DNA of 64,000 bases from Arenimonas daejeonensis (GCF_007993735.1 NZ_CP042453.1:372001-436000), one strand, 5' to 3'. Counted from the first letter of the stretch, positions 26,217-36,903 are shown. Notes: generated by a model from the letters alone, not told the origin. Translations and numbers: made by a program.

Positions 26217-26795
26217 ATGGAAACCCGCATGCCCGCCGCCGCCCTCGCCCGCCTGCCAACGCCGCGCGCCCCTGCGCGGCCGGCGCCTGAGCCGGCCGTG
26301 ACCACGGCATTGGTCGACATCGAGACCGTGCTGCGCGAGCACGGGTCGATGCTGGCGCGCATCGCCGGCAGCTACGAGTCCGAACACGCGCGCCGCGACG
26401 ACCTGCTGCAGGAAATCACGATGGCGGTGTGGCGCGCCCTGCCGTCCTGGCGCGGCGACGCCTCGCTGCGCACCTTCGCGGCCCGCGTGGCGCACAACCG
26501 CGCCATCGACCACCTGGCCCGCGAAAAGCGCGCCCAGGGCGACGAACTCGACGAGCACCACCCCGACCCCGAAGCCAGTCCGCTGCGCCACGCCGAAGCC
26601 GAGCAGCGCCGCGAAGACCTGGTCGCCGCCGTGCGCCGGCTGCCGCTGGGCCAGCGCCAGGTGGTGGTGCTGGCGCTGGAAGGGTTCTCGCAGAACGAGA
26701 TCGGCCAGGCCCTGGGCCTGGAGGACAACACCGTGGCGCAACGCCTGAGCCGCGCGCGCCGGCAGCTGCAGCAGTGGCTGCAAGGAGAGGGCTGA
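26217..26795 (+). CDS. ECF-type sigma-70 family RNA polymerase sigma factor
   Basis: The 192-residue protein has region 2 (about 45-105: RRDDLLQEITMAVWRALPSW and FAARVAHNRAIDHLAREK) and region 4 (about 135-190: LPLGQRQVVVLALEGFSQNE, LGLEDNTVAQRLSRARR). The N-terminal 35 residues are Ala/Pro-rich and not part of the fold. It overlaps the following gene in TGATG, which encodes a membrane protein that may be its anti-sigma partner. Confidence 0.88.
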   Translation: METRMPAAALARLPTPRAPARPAPEPAVTTALVDIETVLREHGSMLARIAGSYESEHARRDDLLQEITMAVWRALPSWRGDASLRTFAARVAHNRAIDHLAREKRAQGDELDEHHPDPEASPLRHAEAEQRREDLVAAVRRLPLGQRQVVVLALEGFSQNEIGQALGLEDNTVAQRLSRARRQLQQWLQGEG

Positions 26796-27373
26796 TGGAT
26801 CCGAACCTGGACTGGAAGGCCCTGGGCGATACGTGGCGCGGCCAGGCGGTGCCGACGATCGATGTCGACGCGATCGGCCGCGAGATCCGCCGTCGCGGCC
26901 GACGCCTGCGTTGGCTGGTCGCCTCCGAGGCGGTGATGACTGTGCTGATGGTCGCGCTTTGTGTGTGGATCGTGCTCCAGCCGGGCACGAGCACGATGGA
27001 CCGCACCGTTTTCCTGGGGCTGGGCGTGGCGCTGGTCGTGTACCAGATCGGCGTGTTGTGGTTGCGCCGCCGCCAGCTGCGCGACGATGGGCGCAGCGTC
27101 GCCGACCTGGTGGACCTGGAGATCCGGCGCACGCGTTCGGGCATCACGTATTGGCGGATCAGCCTCTGGACCGCCATGGCGATGTGGCTGGCGCTGTCCC
27201 TGGTGGTCTGGTTCGATGCCAGCGACGCGCTGCGGGCGGGCTTCTGGCTGATGGTCGCCATCAACGCCCCGATCATGCTGGCCGCGGCGGTGTTCGTCTG
27301 GTGGCGTGGGCGGCGCTCGCTGGCGCGCATCGCCCGCTTCGAGGCGCTGCGCGAGCAGCTGCGCGCGCCCTAG
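26795..27373 (+). CDS. Membrane protein coupled to the sigma factor, possible anti-sigma factor
   Basis: The 192-residue protein has a cytoplasmic N-terminal part of about 45 residues (DWKALGDTWRGQAVPTIDVD), then four hydrophobic segments (about 46-66, 74-90, 121-142, 148-168). It has no zinc-binding HxxxCxxC motif, so the anti-sigma role rests only on translational coupling to the sigma gene and its topology. Confidence 0.7.
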   Translation: MDPNLDWKALGDTWRGQAVPTIDVDAIGREIRRRGRRLRWLVASEAVMTVLMVALCVWIVLQPGTSTMDRTVFLGLGVALVVYQIGVLWLRRRQLRDDGRSVADLVDLEIRRTRSGITYWRISLWTAMAMWLALSLVVWFDASDALRAGFWLMVAINAPIMLAAAVFVWWRGRRSLARIARFEALREQLRAP

Positions 27374-27382
27374 AATGGCGGC

Positions 27383-27739
27383 ATGTCGAACCCGCCCCGC
27401 CCCACCGACCTGATCCTGCACCAGGCCTCGCACGCGCTGGAAGTCGCCTTCGACGACGGCAGCCGTTTCCGCCTGCCCTGCGAATACCTGCGGGTGGAAT
27501 CGCCCAGCGCCGAAGTGCAGGGCCATGGCCCCGGCCAGAAAGTGCTGGTGGCCGGCAAACGCGACGTCAACGTGCGCGCGATCGAACCGATGGGCAACTA
27601 CGGCGTGCTGCTGCGCTTCGACGACGGCCACGACACCGGCATCTTCAGCTGGTCGCTGCTGCACGAACTCGGGCGCGAATACGAAGGCCGCTGGGCCGCC
27701 TACACCGCGGCGCTGGAAGCCGCCGGCAAATCCCGCTGA
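27383..27739 (+). CDS. DUF971-domain protein
   Basis: The 118-residue protein is LILHQASHALEVAFDDGSRF and LPCEYLRVESPSAE, then VNVRAIEPMGNYGVLLRFDD and GIFSWSLLHELGREYEGRW. It is a stand-alone copy of the domain found at the N-terminus of gamma-butyrobetaine hydroxylase. In many proteobacteria it lies near hslVU, as here, and is linked to iron-sulfur handling by proposal only. It converges with xerC. Confidence 0.88.
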   Translation: MSNPPRPTDLILHQASHALEVAFDDGSRFRLPCEYLRVESPSAEVQGHGPGQKVLVAGKRDVNVRAIEPMGNYGVLLRFDDGHDTGIFSWSLLHELGREYEGRWAAYTAALEAAGKSR

Positions 27740-27740
27740 A

Positions 27741-28640
27741 TCAGGGTTTTCGCTTCGCGCGCGGATGCGCGGCGTCGTAGACCTTGGCCAGGTGCTGGAA
27801 GTCCAGGTGGGTGTAGATCTGGGTGGTGGCGATGTCGGCGTGGCCCAGCAGTTCCTGCACGCCGCGCAGGTCGCCGCTCGATTCCAGTACGTGGCTGGCG
27901 AAGCTGTGCCGCAGCAGGTGCGGATGCACGCGCTTGAACAGTCCCTGCTGCATCGCCAGCTGGCGCAGCCGCACCTGCACCGTGCGCGGGCTGATCGGCC
28001 CACCGGCGCGTCCCGGGAACACCGGCGCGTCGGCCGCGGGTTTCGATTGTTCGCGCCAGGCCTGCAGCGCATCGCGCGCATGGCTGCCGACCGGAACCAC
28101 GCGGGTCTTGCGGCCCTTGCCGGTCACCGTCACCAGGCCGTCGGCCAGCGCCAGTTCGCGCCAGCGCAGCGCGCACAGTTCCGACAGGCGCAATCCGGAC
28201 GAATAGAACAGCTCCAGCATGGCGCGGTCGCGCAGGCCCATCGGCGTGTCGGCGGGCACTTCGACCAGGCGCGTCATCTCGTCGGCGTCGAGCACCTGCG
28301 GCAGTTTGCGCGGCGATTTCGGCGCGCGCAGGCCGCTGGCCGGGTCCAGTTCCGAGGTCTGGCTGCGGTTGAGCCAGCGGTAGAAGCTGCGCACCGCCGA
28401 CAGCCGCCGCTGCAGGCTCTTGCCCGACAACCCGCGCCGGTGCGCGCCGGCGACATAACCACGCAGGGCTTCCTGGCGCAGGCGGCGCCAGTCGTCGAAA
28501 CCCTGGTCCGACATCCAGGTGGCGAGATCGGTGAGGTCGCGCCGATAGGCGTCGAGCGTGTTCGGCGACAGCCGGCGCTCGATGCCGAGGTAGCCGAGGA
28601 ACCCGGCCAGTTCGCACTGCAGCGGCGCGTCCGCGTTCAT
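27741..28640 (-). CDS. xerC: Tyrosine recombinase XerC
   Basis: Resolves chromosome dimers at dif with XerD. The 299-residue protein has an N-terminal SAM-like domain (LSPNTLDAYRRDLTDLATWM) and catalytic residues Arg in YSSGLRLSELCAL, Lys in GKGRKTR, HLLRHSFASH (His, Arg), His in LLGHADIATTQIY and the nucleophile Tyr in QIYTHL. Start ATG 28640 overlaps the DUF484 stop (ATGA). Confidence 0.95.
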   Translation of the reverse strand: MNADAPLQCELAGFLGYLGIERRLSPNTLDAYRRDLTDLATWMSDQGFDDWRRLRQEALRGYVAGAHRRGLSGKSLQRRLSAVRSFYRWLNRSQTSELDPASGLRAPKSPRKLPQVLDADEMTRLVEVPADTPMGLRDRAMLELFYSSGLRLSELCALRWRELALADGLVTVTGKGRKTRVVPVGSHARDALQAWREQSKPAADAPVFPGRAGGPISPRTVQVRLRQLAMQQGLFKRVHPHLLRHSFASHVLESSGDLRGVQELLGHADIATTQIYTHLDFQHLAKVYDAAHPRAKRKP

Positions 28641-29313
28641 CCGCGCGGGTATCGCCCCAGGGCGGTGACCAGTGACTCGGCCATCAGCCGCAGGAACAGC
28701 GTGCCCATGCCCGGGAAGAACCGGTTCGGGTCCGAGCTGCCCACGCTGAGCATGCCGACACCGGCCAACGGCAGCAGCACCGACGAGGACGCGCGCTCCT
28801 GGCGGTCGCCGTACAGCAGGGCCAGCTTGTCCTGGTTGAGGCGGCCGCACAGCGGTTCATTGCCGGCCATGAAATCGCGGAACGGCGCCAGCGACGGGTC
28901 CTTCTCGGGGATCACCTGCAGCCAGTCGGCGTCCAGGCCTTCCACCGGATGGAACAGCACGACACGGACGACCTCGCCCTGGAAGTCCTCGCCCAGCACC
29001 GCGACCATGGTGCGCACGGTGTCGGCGGCGGAGCCGGCGCGCATCAGCGCCAGGCCCAGCTGGTGCGTGCGCACGGTCAGGCGCTCGTTTTCCTGGGCGT
29101 TGGCGAACAGCTCGTTCAGGCGCCGGGTCAGTTCGCGGTTCTTGTCGCGCAGCACGTCCAGCTGGTAGCTGGCCAGCGACGAGGCCTGCCCTTCCTCCTT
29201 GGGCACCACCAGCGACAGCGCCAGGTCCGGGAACTGGCCAGGAACTTCGGGTTGCGGCGCAGGAAGGTCGCCACTTCGTGGGCGCTCAGGCGTTCGTTCT
29301 TCTCTTCGATCAT
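28637..29313 (-). CDS. DUF484-family protein (one frameshift)
   Basis: It starts MIEEKNERLSAHEVATFLRR. After one missing base near 29237 (GCCAG instead of GCCCAG) it continues FPDLALSLVVPKEEGQASSL, a coiled coil (LRDKNRELTRRLNELFANAQ) and a GAF-like C-terminal part ending FLRLMAESLVTALGRYPRG. It lies between dapF and xerC with a 4-bp overlap to xerC, the standard enterobacterial/xanthomonad order. Molecular role unknown. Confidence 0.88.
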
Positions 29314-29353
29314 GTGCGGCTCCTGCTGCGACGGCGTTCCGGGATGCCCGGCA

Positions 29354-30198
29354 TTATGGCTGGCCCAGCTCGCCTTCGAACACGAAGGCGGCCGGTCCGG
29401 CCATGGTGATGCCGGCGTCGTCCGCCGGCCAGGTGATGTCCAGCGTGCCGCCCGGCAGCTCGACCGCCACGCGCCGGCCGACGCGGCCCTGGCGCACCAG
29501 CACCGCCACCGCCGCGCAGGCGCCGCTGCCGCAGGCCAGGGTTTCGCCGGCGCCACGTTCATGCACGCGCAGGCGGATGCGGTCGGGCGCCAGCACCTGG
29601 GCGAAACCGACGTTCACGCCTTCGGGGAATTCGGGCCGGGCCTGCAGCGCGGGGCCGAGCGTGGCTATCGGTGCGTCCGCGGCCGACGCGACTTCGATCA
29701 ACGCATGCGGGTTGCCCATCGAGACGGCGCCGAAACGTACTGCTCCGGTCGCCAGCGGCAGTTCGTAAACCGCCGCCTCGGCGGCGGCCTGCAACGGGAT
29801 GCGTTCGGGGCGGAACTCGGGCCGGCCCATGCCCAAGGCGTAATGGCCTTCCGGCAACACGTCCACGTCGATCGGGCCTGCCGGACTGTCGAGCCGGAAC
29901 CGCGGCCCGGTCGCCGCGCCGTCGCGCCGCAGCCAGGCCGCCACGCAGCGGGCGCCGTTGCCGCACTGCTGCGCGGCGCTGCCGTCGGTGTTCCAGATAC
30001 GGTAGCGGGCGACGCTGCCGGGGCCGACCGGGTCCTCGATGGTCAGCAGCTGGTCGAAGCCGACACCGGTGTGGCGGTCACCCAATGCACGCGCCAGCGC
30101 CGGCGTGGGCGCCGGTTGGCTTCCGCGCAGATCGATCACGACAAAATCGTTGCCTGCGCCGTGCATCTTGGAAAACGCAGGGGGCGGTCGGCGCTCAT
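29354..30198 (-). CDS. dapF: Diaminopimelate epimerase (start region frameshifted)
   Basis: Converts LL- to meso-diaminopimelate for lysine and peptidoglycan. FSKMHGAGNDFVVIDL, then NTDGSAAQQCGNGARCVA (first catalytic Cys), SMGNPHALIEV and LACGSGACAAVAV (second catalytic Cys). No normal start opens this frame. The ATG at 30198 overlaps the lptM stop (ATGA) and would read MSADRPPAFSKMHG if one C were added to the C run near 30181, so I take that as the start. Confidence 0.93.
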
Positions 30199-30386
30199 GG
30201 CGCGGTGGCGGGCTCTGGCGGCGTCTGCGGCTCAACAGCATCCACCGGCTCGCTGGACGGCTCGGATGATTCTTCGTTCGACCCGGCCGGACCGGCCTTG
30301 TCGGGCAGCACCAGCGGCCCCTTGGTGCCGCAGGCGGCGACCAGGACCAGGCTCATCAGCAGCAGGGCGTAACGGGCTGTTTTCAT
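30195..30386 (-). CDS. lptM: LptM-like small lipoprotein
   Basis: The 63-residue protein has lipobox LVAACG followed by GTKGPLVLPDK, the CGxKGPLxxP signature of LptM (YifL), which assists oxidative maturation of LptD. The C-terminal half is acidic and Pro-rich. It is directly upstream of dapF, as in Escherichia coli and relatives. Too short for many gene finders but well supported. Confidence 0.88.
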   Translation of the reverse strand: MKTARYALLLMSLVLVAACGTKGPLVLPDKAGPAGSNEESSEPSSEPVDAVEPQTPPEPATAP

Positions 30387-30431
30387 GCGGCGAGTATAGT
30401 CCGGAGCAGGTTCTTCGCGGACGGAGGCGGC

Positions 30432-31088
30432 ATGACGTTGTCGGTCTGGATCTGGATAAGCGCTGCCGTGCTGGCGCTGCTGGCCATGCTGGCCTGGGGC
30501 CGACGCCCTGCCGGCCGCCGCGGCCAGGGGCCGGGCGCGCTGCGGCGCGGCTTCGCGCTGCTGCTGTTGCTGATGGCCCTGGGCCTGACGGGGCTCGGCT
30601 GGCTGCTGCGCACCTACGCCTGGCTGCTGGACGACGTGCCGGTGGCCACACTGTCCCTGGTCGAGCAAGCGCCGCAGCGGTATCGCGCCACGCTGGTGCC
30701 CACCGGCGGCGTCGGCACCGACTACGTGCTGCTGGGCGATGAATGGCAGCTCGACGCACGCGTGATCCGCTGGACCCTGCCCGCGCAGCTGGGTGGCGTG
30801 CCGCCGGTGTACCGGTTCGAACGCCTGTCGGGCCGTTATGGCGACCCGAAGCAGGAGCTGGCGGCACAACGCAGCGTGCACGACCTGCGCCGGCCCTGGG
30901 ATTTCTGGGATTTCCGCCAACAGTGGCTGGCCGACCTGCCGATCGCCGACGCCCACTGGGGCAGCGCCGCCTACCTGCCGATGCTGGACGGCGCGCGTTA
31001 CGAGGTCTTCATCAGCCCGCGCGGCGGGCTGGTGGCCAAACCCGCCGATGCGGCGACCGAGGCGCTGCTGGACCAGGCGGGCTGGTGA
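30432..31088 (+). CDS. Hypothetical membrane-anchored protein
   Basis: The 218-residue protein has two N-terminal membrane segments (about 3-21 and 40-62) and a soluble part with WDFWDFRQQWLADLPI and YEVFISPRGGLVAKP. Members of this type are annotated as cation/multidrug efflux-related, but no transporter fold is visible here: only two helices and an extracytoplasmic domain. Divergent from lptM-dapF. Function unknown. Confidence 0.75.
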   Translation: MTLSVWIWISAAVLALLAMLAWGRRPAGRRGQGPGALRRGFALLLLLMALGLTGLGWLLRTYAWLLDDVPVATLSLVEQAPQRYRATLVPTGGVGTDYVLLGDEWQLDARVIRWTLPAQLGGVPPVYRFERLSGRYGDPKQELAAQRSVHDLRRPWDFWDFRQQWLADLPIADAHWGSAAYLPMLDGARYEVFISPRGGLVAKPADAATEALLDQAGW

Positions 31089-31094
31089 AATGAA

Positions 31095-31121
31095 AAGGGC
31101 CGGAGCGATGCTCCGGCCCTT
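31095..31121. terminator. Bidirectional hairpin terminator
   Basis: AAGGGCCGGAGC and its complement GCTCCGGCCCTT with loop GAT, between two convergent genes. The A run on one side and CCTTG on the other give only weak T tracts. Confidence 0.75.
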
Positions 31122-31141
31122 GCGTCATTCCCCACGTCCGG

Positions 31142-33339
31142 TCAGGGCGCGGCGGGCAGGCCCAGGCGCTCGATCACGAAGGCGTATTCCTCGGCGCGCT
31201 CGCGGTAGCGCTGGAAGCGGCCGGACTTGCCGCCGTGCCCGGCTTCCATGTTGATGCGGAACAGCAGCGGGTTGGCGTCGGTCTTCTTCGCGCGCAGGCG
31301 GGCCACCCACTTGGCGGGCTCGAAGTACTGCACCTGCGAATCCCACAGGCCGGTGGTCACCAGCATGGACGGATAGGCCTTGGCGGCGACCTGGTCGTAG
31401 GGCGAATACGACAGCATGTAGTCGTAATAGACCTTGTCCTTGGGATTGCCCCACTCGTCGAATTCGTTGGTGGTCAGCGGGATGGACTCGTCCAGCATGG
31501 TCGTCACCACGTCCACGAAGGGCACGTGGGCGACGATGGCCGTGTATTTTTCCGGCGCCAGGTTGGCGACGGCGCCCATCAGCAGTCCACCGGCGCTGCC
31601 GCCCATCGCGGCCACGCGGTCCGGTGCGGCCCAGCCTTCCTTCACCAGGAAATCGGTGACGTCGATGAAGTCGGTGAAGGTGTTGGTCTTCTTGAGCAGC
31701 TTGCCGTCTTCGTACCAGGACCGGCCCATCTCCTGGCCGCCGCGGATATGGGCGACCGCATAGAGCGCGCCGCGATCCACCAGGCTCAGCACGTTGCCGT
31801 TGAAACCCGGGTCGCTGCTGCTGCCGTAGGAACCGTAGGAATACTGGTACAGCGCCGCCTGGCCGTTCTTCTCGAACCCTTTGCGGTACAGCACCGACAC
31901 CGGCACCTTCGTGCCGTCGCGGGCGGTGGCCCACAGACGCTCGGTGACGTAGTTGGCCTTGTCGAAGCCGCCCAGCACCGGCTGTTCCTTCAGCAGCTTG
32001 CGCTCGCCGGTGCGCACGTTCACCTCGTAGGTGCTGGCCGGAGTGGTCAGCGAGGTGTAGGTGTAGCGCAGCCAGTCGGTGTCCGGCTCGGCGTTCACCG
32101 ACACGCCCATCGAATAGGCGCTCTCGTCGGCCTTCACGAACTCCTGCCGGCCGTCGTCGTGGCGCACGCGCACGCGCTGCAGGCCGCCGGAACGTTCGCT
32201 GATGGCCATGAAACCGTCGAACAGGGTCACGCCCGAGATCAGCACGTCGGCCGAATGCGGCACCAGTTCCTGCCAGCGGTTGCGGTCGCCCCAGGGCTGG
32301 CCGTCGGCGAAGGTCATGATGCGGAAGTTCTGCGCATTCCAGTTGGTGTTGATCACCCAGCGGCCGTTGAGATGGTCGGCCTCGTATTCGAAGTCGCGCT
32401 GGCGCGGCGCCAGCACCTTGAACTCGCCCGGCTTGTCCGCATCGGTGCAGCGCAGTTCCGAAGACACGGTGCTGCTGACGCCGATGCACAGGTAGTCGTC
32501 GGACCGGGTGCGGCCGACGCCCATGTAGAAGGTGTCGTCCTTCTCTTCATAGACCAGGCGGTCCTGCGCCACCGGCGCGCCCAGCACGTGGGTCTTCACC
32601 CGCTTGGTCAGCAGGGTCTTGGGGTCGTTCTCGACGTAGTAAAGCGTGCGGTTGTCGTCACCCCACATCAGGTTGGCGGACACGCCGGTGATCACGTCGG
32701 GCAGGATCTGGCCGGTGCGCAGGTCCTGATGCGGACGGTGTACTGGCGGCGGCCGACATCGTCCTCGGCGAAGGCGGCCAGCTGGCCGTCCGGGCTGATC
32801 TCGTAGGTGCCGATCTGGTAGAAGTTCTTGCCTTCGGCCATCACGTTCACGTCGAACAGCACCTGCTCGGGCGCGTCCATCGTGCCCTGGCGGCGGGCAT
32901 AAATCGGGTATTCCTTGCCGGTCTCGAAACGCGTGTAGTACCAGTAGCCGTCCTCGAGGTAGGGCACGCTGGCGTCGTCCTGCTTGATGCGGCCGACGAG
33001 TTCGTCGTACAGGGTCTGTTCCAGCGCCTCGAGCGGCTTGAGCACCGTGTCGGTGTAGGCGTTCTCGGCCGTGAGGTAGGCCAGCATCTCCTCGTTCTTG
33101 CGGGTGTCGTCGCGCAGCCAGTAGTACTCGTCGTTGCGCGCGGCGCCGTGCGGGGCGCGCACTTCATATGGCTTCTTCGCGGCGACCGGCGCCGCCGGCA
33201 ACGCGGCCAGCGCGATCGGCGCGGCCTGGGCCGGGGTTTCGGCGGCAGCCGGAGCCGTGGCGTCGCGTGCCGGCGCACCGGCGCAACCGGCGAGCGCGGT
33301 GGCCAGGAAGGCGGCGGTGAACGGAAGATGGCGTTTCAT
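31142..33339 (-). CDS. ptrB: Oligopeptidase B-type S9 serine peptidase, lipoprotein (one frameshift)
   Basis: It has lipobox TALAGCAG at the start, an alanine-rich linker, then KPYEVRAPHGAARNDEYYWL and a beta-propeller. The frame breaks at about 32726, after QYTVRIR, and continues DLRTGQILPDVITGVSANLM. Catalytic domain: YGSYGSSSDPGF, HIRGGQEMGRSWYEDGK, GGSAGGLLMGAVAN (Ser), GLWDSQVQYFEPAKW (Asp) and MEAGHGGKSGRF (His). It cleaves after basic residues in short peptides. The lipid anchor would place it in the periplasm. Confidence 0.9.
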
Positions 33340-33464
33340 CTCATTTCCCCTTGAACAGCTTCTGCTACAGGAAGGTATAGGCCAGCGCGCCCATGCAGGC
33401 CGAGGACGGTGCACAAGCGCCCGAACCTAGCATGCGGTCCGGTGAAGCCGCCGTAGGCACAAAG

Positions 33465-33923
33465 TCATGGTGCCGCCCAGGCACGGGCGTAGCGCCAGCC
33501 GCTGCCGCCGTCCTGGTAGTAGGCCGGCAGCGCCGCCTGGCGCCGGTAGCCGGCGGCTTCGTACAGGGCGACGGCCGCGGCATTGTCCTGGCGCACTTCG
33601 AAGCGCAGGCCGCGACGGCCCGCGACACGGGCCTGGCGTTCGGCATCGGCCAGCAGGCGCCGGCCCAGGCCGCGGCCACGCGCGGCGGGGTCCACGGCGA
33701 TCGAATACAGCCGGGCCCAGGCACTGCCGGCGCGCAGCAGGACCAGGTGGTATCCCGCCACCTGCCCGCCGGCAACGGCCACCCGCAGCCGGGCCCGCGG
33801 GTTGCCCAGGTGGTGGCGGAACTGCCGGGCCGACAGCCGGTCGCCCGGGAACCGCGCCTCCAGGGCGAGCAGGCCGGGCAGGTCGGTGGCGCGGGCAGTG
33901 CGCAGGCGGTATTCCGGGGGCAT
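33465..33923 (-). CDS. RimI-like GNAT acetyltransferase
   Basis: The 152-residue protein starts MPPEYRLRTARATDLPGLLA. It has LYSIAVDPAARGRGLGRRLL, the acetyl-CoA-binding motif A, followed by LRFEVRQDNAAAVALYEAAGY, typical of RimI-type protein N-acetyltransferases. The target is not known. Divergent from the RimK-like gene with 66 bp between them, a pairing that suggests joint control of amino-acid or protein modification. Confidence 0.85.
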   Translation of the reverse strand: MPPEYRLRTARATDLPGLLALEARFPGDRLSARQFRHHLGNPRARLRVAVAGGQVAGYHLVLLRAGSAWARLYSIAVDPAARGRGLGRRLLADAERQARVAGRRGLRFEVRQDNAAAVALYEAAGYRRQAALPAYYQDGGSGWRYARAWAAP

Positions 33924-33989
33924 GGCGGCAGTCTATCCAAGCCGTTGGCGAAGGATCAGACTCGCGGCCATCGCCCCCAGCCCGCCGCC

Positions 33990-35488
33990 ATGAGCCGCCT
34001 CGTCATCGTCGTCGAAAAGCCCTCCGACTGGGGCTCGTACTACCCCTCCGACAATGTCGTGGCCGCCGCGGATTACCTGCGCGGCGACGTCGCGGCCGAA
34101 AACGAACGCACGCAGGTGATCAACCTGTGCCGCAGCTACAAGTACATGGGCACCGGTTATTACGTGTCGCTGCTGGCCGAGGCGCGCGGGCACAAGGTGA
34201 TCCCCAGCGTGCGCACCATCAACGACCTGCGCCGACGTTCGCTGTACGGCGTGGACATCGAGGACCTGAACACGCAGCTGGGCAAGTTCCTGCCCGAGGG
34301 TTCGCGCGACGCCAGCGACTTCGGGCTGCTGGTGTATTTCGGTCGCACCCACTACGCGCCATTGGAGGACCTGGCCCAGCAGGTGTTCGAAACCTTCCCC
34401 TGCCCGGTGCTGCGCATCGAGTTCGAACGCCAGCGTGTATGGCAGATCGCGGCGATCAAGCCAGGCAGCCTGCACACCCTGTCGGATGACCAGGAGACCG
34501 CTTTCGCCAACGCGCTCGAAGCCTTCAGCCGCAAGCTCTGGCGCAAGCCGCGGGCGCGGCCCAAGTACCGCTACGACCTGGCCATGCTGCAGGACCCGGC
34601 CGAGCTGATGCCGCCCTCGAACCGGAAGGCGCTGAAGCAGTTCATCGAGGCCGGCAAGGAGATCGGCATCGAGGTGGACCCGATCGGCCGGCGCGACTTC
34701 GCCCGTCTGGCGGAATACGACGCGCTGTTCATCCGCGAGACCACCGCGATCGACAACCACACCTACCGCTTCGCCCACCGCGCCGAGCGCGAGGACATGG
34801 TGGTGATGGACGACCCGGTGTCCATCCTCCGCTGCACCAACAAGATCTACCTGCACGACCGGCTGCGCAGCCGCAAGCTGCCGACGCCACGTACCGAGAT
34901 CGTGTTCCGCGACGATGCGAAAAACTGGCCGCCCTGCCCGACCTGCTGGGCCTGCCGATCGTGCTCAAGATCCCCGATGGCAGTTTCTCCCGCGGCATCC
35001 ACAAGGTGGAGACGCCGGAGCAACTGCGTGCGGCCGCCGACCTGCTGTTCCAGCAGACCGCGCTGCTGCTGGCGCAGGAATACCTGTACACCGGGTTCGA
35101 CTGGCGCATCGGCGTGCTGGACGGCGAGCCGCTGTACGCCTGCCAGTACTTCATGTCGCGCGGGCACTGGCAGATCTACGACCATTCGCCGAAAAACGGC
35201 AGCGCCAAGGGTACGGTGCGTTCGGGCGGCTTCAAGACCCTGCCGATCCGCGAGGCACCGTCGGAAGTGGTGCGCCTGGCCACGCGCGCCAGCAACGCCA
35301 TCGGCAACAGCCTGTACGGCGTGGACCTGAAGCAGGCCAGGGATCGCACGGTGATCATCGAGGTCAACGACAACCCCAGCATCGACGCCGGCGTCGAGGA
35401 CGCCTACCTGGGAGAGGATCTGTACCGCCGCATCATGGAAGAGTTCCTGCGGCGGCTGGAGCGCAAGCGGCTGGGCGTCCGGGACTGA
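33990..35488 (+). CDS. RimK-type ATP-grasp ligase with RLAN N-terminal domain (one frameshift)
   Basis: The first 200 residues (EKPSDWGSYYPSDNVVAAAD, INLCRSYKYMGTGYYVSLLA, SVRTINDLRRRSLYGVDIED) form the domain that precedes some RimK-like ATP-grasp enzymes. The ATP-grasp part has LRCTNKIYLHDRLRSRKLPT, breaks near 34924 (AAAAAC lacking one base), then LGLPIVLKIPDGSFSRGIHK, DWRIGVLDGEPLYACQYFMS and VIIEVNDNPSIDAGVED. It links amino acids to a peptide or protein; the substrate is unknown. Corrected length is 499 residues. Confidence 0.87.
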
Positions 35489-35515
35489 ACGCTGGCCTGA
35501 TCGCAGCGCGACTGG

Positions 35516-35872
35516 TCAGAAGCGCGCGCCACTGGCCGGGCGATGTCCCGGCAACGCACGCTCCCGACGCTTCTTCTGGAACAGCGGCTCGGACACCCGC
35601 CGAGCGCCGAAGCGCCGGCGGCGGCGTGGCGTGGCGCGGACGAGGCGCGCACGCCACGCCGCCGCCAGGGCATGGCGGTAGAGCGTGACCAGGGCGATGC
35701 CGGGCGCCAGCACCAGCCAGAAAGGCATGTTGCCCAGCAGGTAGACCGGCCCGCGCGCGGCGGGCACCAGCAGCATCGCGATCACGCCCAGCGCCAGCCA
35801 TTGCCAGAGCGTGCGCGCCAGGCGCGGGTCGACGGCGGGGTTGCGGGCATCAACAGGCTGCAGGATCGGCAT
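35516..35872 (-). CDS. Small membrane protein with basic tail
   Basis: The 118-residue protein has two hydrophobic segments (about 26-43 and 49-70) and a C-terminal tail very rich in Arg (RATPRRRRRFGARRVSEPLF). Start ATG 35872 is preferred to an upstream in-frame ATG because GAGGA lies in front. No family; moderate support as a real gene. Confidence 0.55.
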   Translation of the reverse strand: MPILQPVDARNPAVDPRLARTLWQWLALGVIAMLLVPAARGPVYLLGNMPFWLVLAPGIALVTLYRHALAAAWRARLVRATPRRRRRFGARRVSEPLFQKKRRERALPGHRPASGARF

Positions 35873-35957
35873 GGCGGGGTCCTCCGTGGGCGTGGACACA
35901 GCCTGGCCGGTGGCCGTCTCATGGACCGAGACGCTGGGATCGATCCCCTTCGCGGGC

Positions 35958-36903
35958 TCAGAGCCCGGCGTCGTCGAGCGCCTTCTCGGCCGCCTCGCGG
36001 CCTTTTTCAACCAGCTCGGAGGCGCGCCAGAACTCGTAGAAGGTGGCGGTTTCGCGCGAGAGCTGGATCAGCAGGTCGGGCGGGTCCTGCGCCAGCTGCA
36101 CGCGGGCCATGTGCGCCTGCATGGTGTCGAGCGAACGCGACATCAGGTCCATCACGCCGCGGCTTTTTCCGGCTTGGCGTCGTTGCCACGGCCCAGTCCT
36201 CCCAGAGGGCGGCCATGCGTTCGCGCAGGCTGCCGGGCTGGTCTTCGTCCAGGGCTTCCGTGCTGTCGTCGATGCCGTGGCCGGCCGCGATTTCCTCGGG
36301 CCGGGGCTCCAGCTTCGTGTTCATCCACGACACCGGGCCGTTGACGTCCACCGCGATCACGCGGTCCACCCGCATCTGGCGGGTGGCGGCGATCGGCACC
36401 GGGGCCAGCAGGCCGCCGTCCACCAGTTCGCGGCCGTCCAGCAGCTGCGGCGTGAAGATCATCGGGATGGCGATGGAGGCGCGGATGGCGTCGAACAGCT
36501 TGCCGCGGTTCAGCCAGACCTCGCGCTGGCTGGCCAGGTCGGTGGCCACCGCGGTGTAGGGAATCGGCAGGTCCTCGATCAAATGGTCGCCGACCAGTTC
36601 GCGCAGTGCGCCAATGACCCGTTCGCCGCGGATCAGGCCGGGAAAACCGAAGGCGAAGTCGAGCAGGCGCAGCACGTCGCCGCGTTCCAGGCCGCGCGCC
36701 CATTCGCTGTATTCCTCCAGCCGGCCTGCCGCGTAGATGCCGCCGACCAGGGCGCCCATCGAAGCGCCGGCGATGCCGGCGATCTGGTAACCGCGCGCCT
36801 CGATCGCCTGCACCACGCCGATATGCGCCAGGCCGCGCGCGCCACCGGCGCCCAGCACCAGCCACCCGCCGGCCGGGCGGGCGACGGGTGCCGGAATCCT
36901 CAA
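35958..36903 (-). CDS. Patatin-like phospholipase (one frameshift)
   Basis: RssA/NTE-type lipid acyl hydrolase. WLVLGAGGARGLAHIGVVQA gives the oxyanion loop, IAGASMGALVGGIYAAG the nucleophile Ser and LVDGGLLAPVPI the DGG Asp. The C-terminal region breaks near 36165, inside an A5 run, and continues DLMSRSLDTMQAHMARVQLA to EKALDDAGL. The start is a TTG overlapping the upstream stop (TTGA); no ATG is in this frame. It probably acts on phospholipids at the inner membrane. Confidence 0.87.
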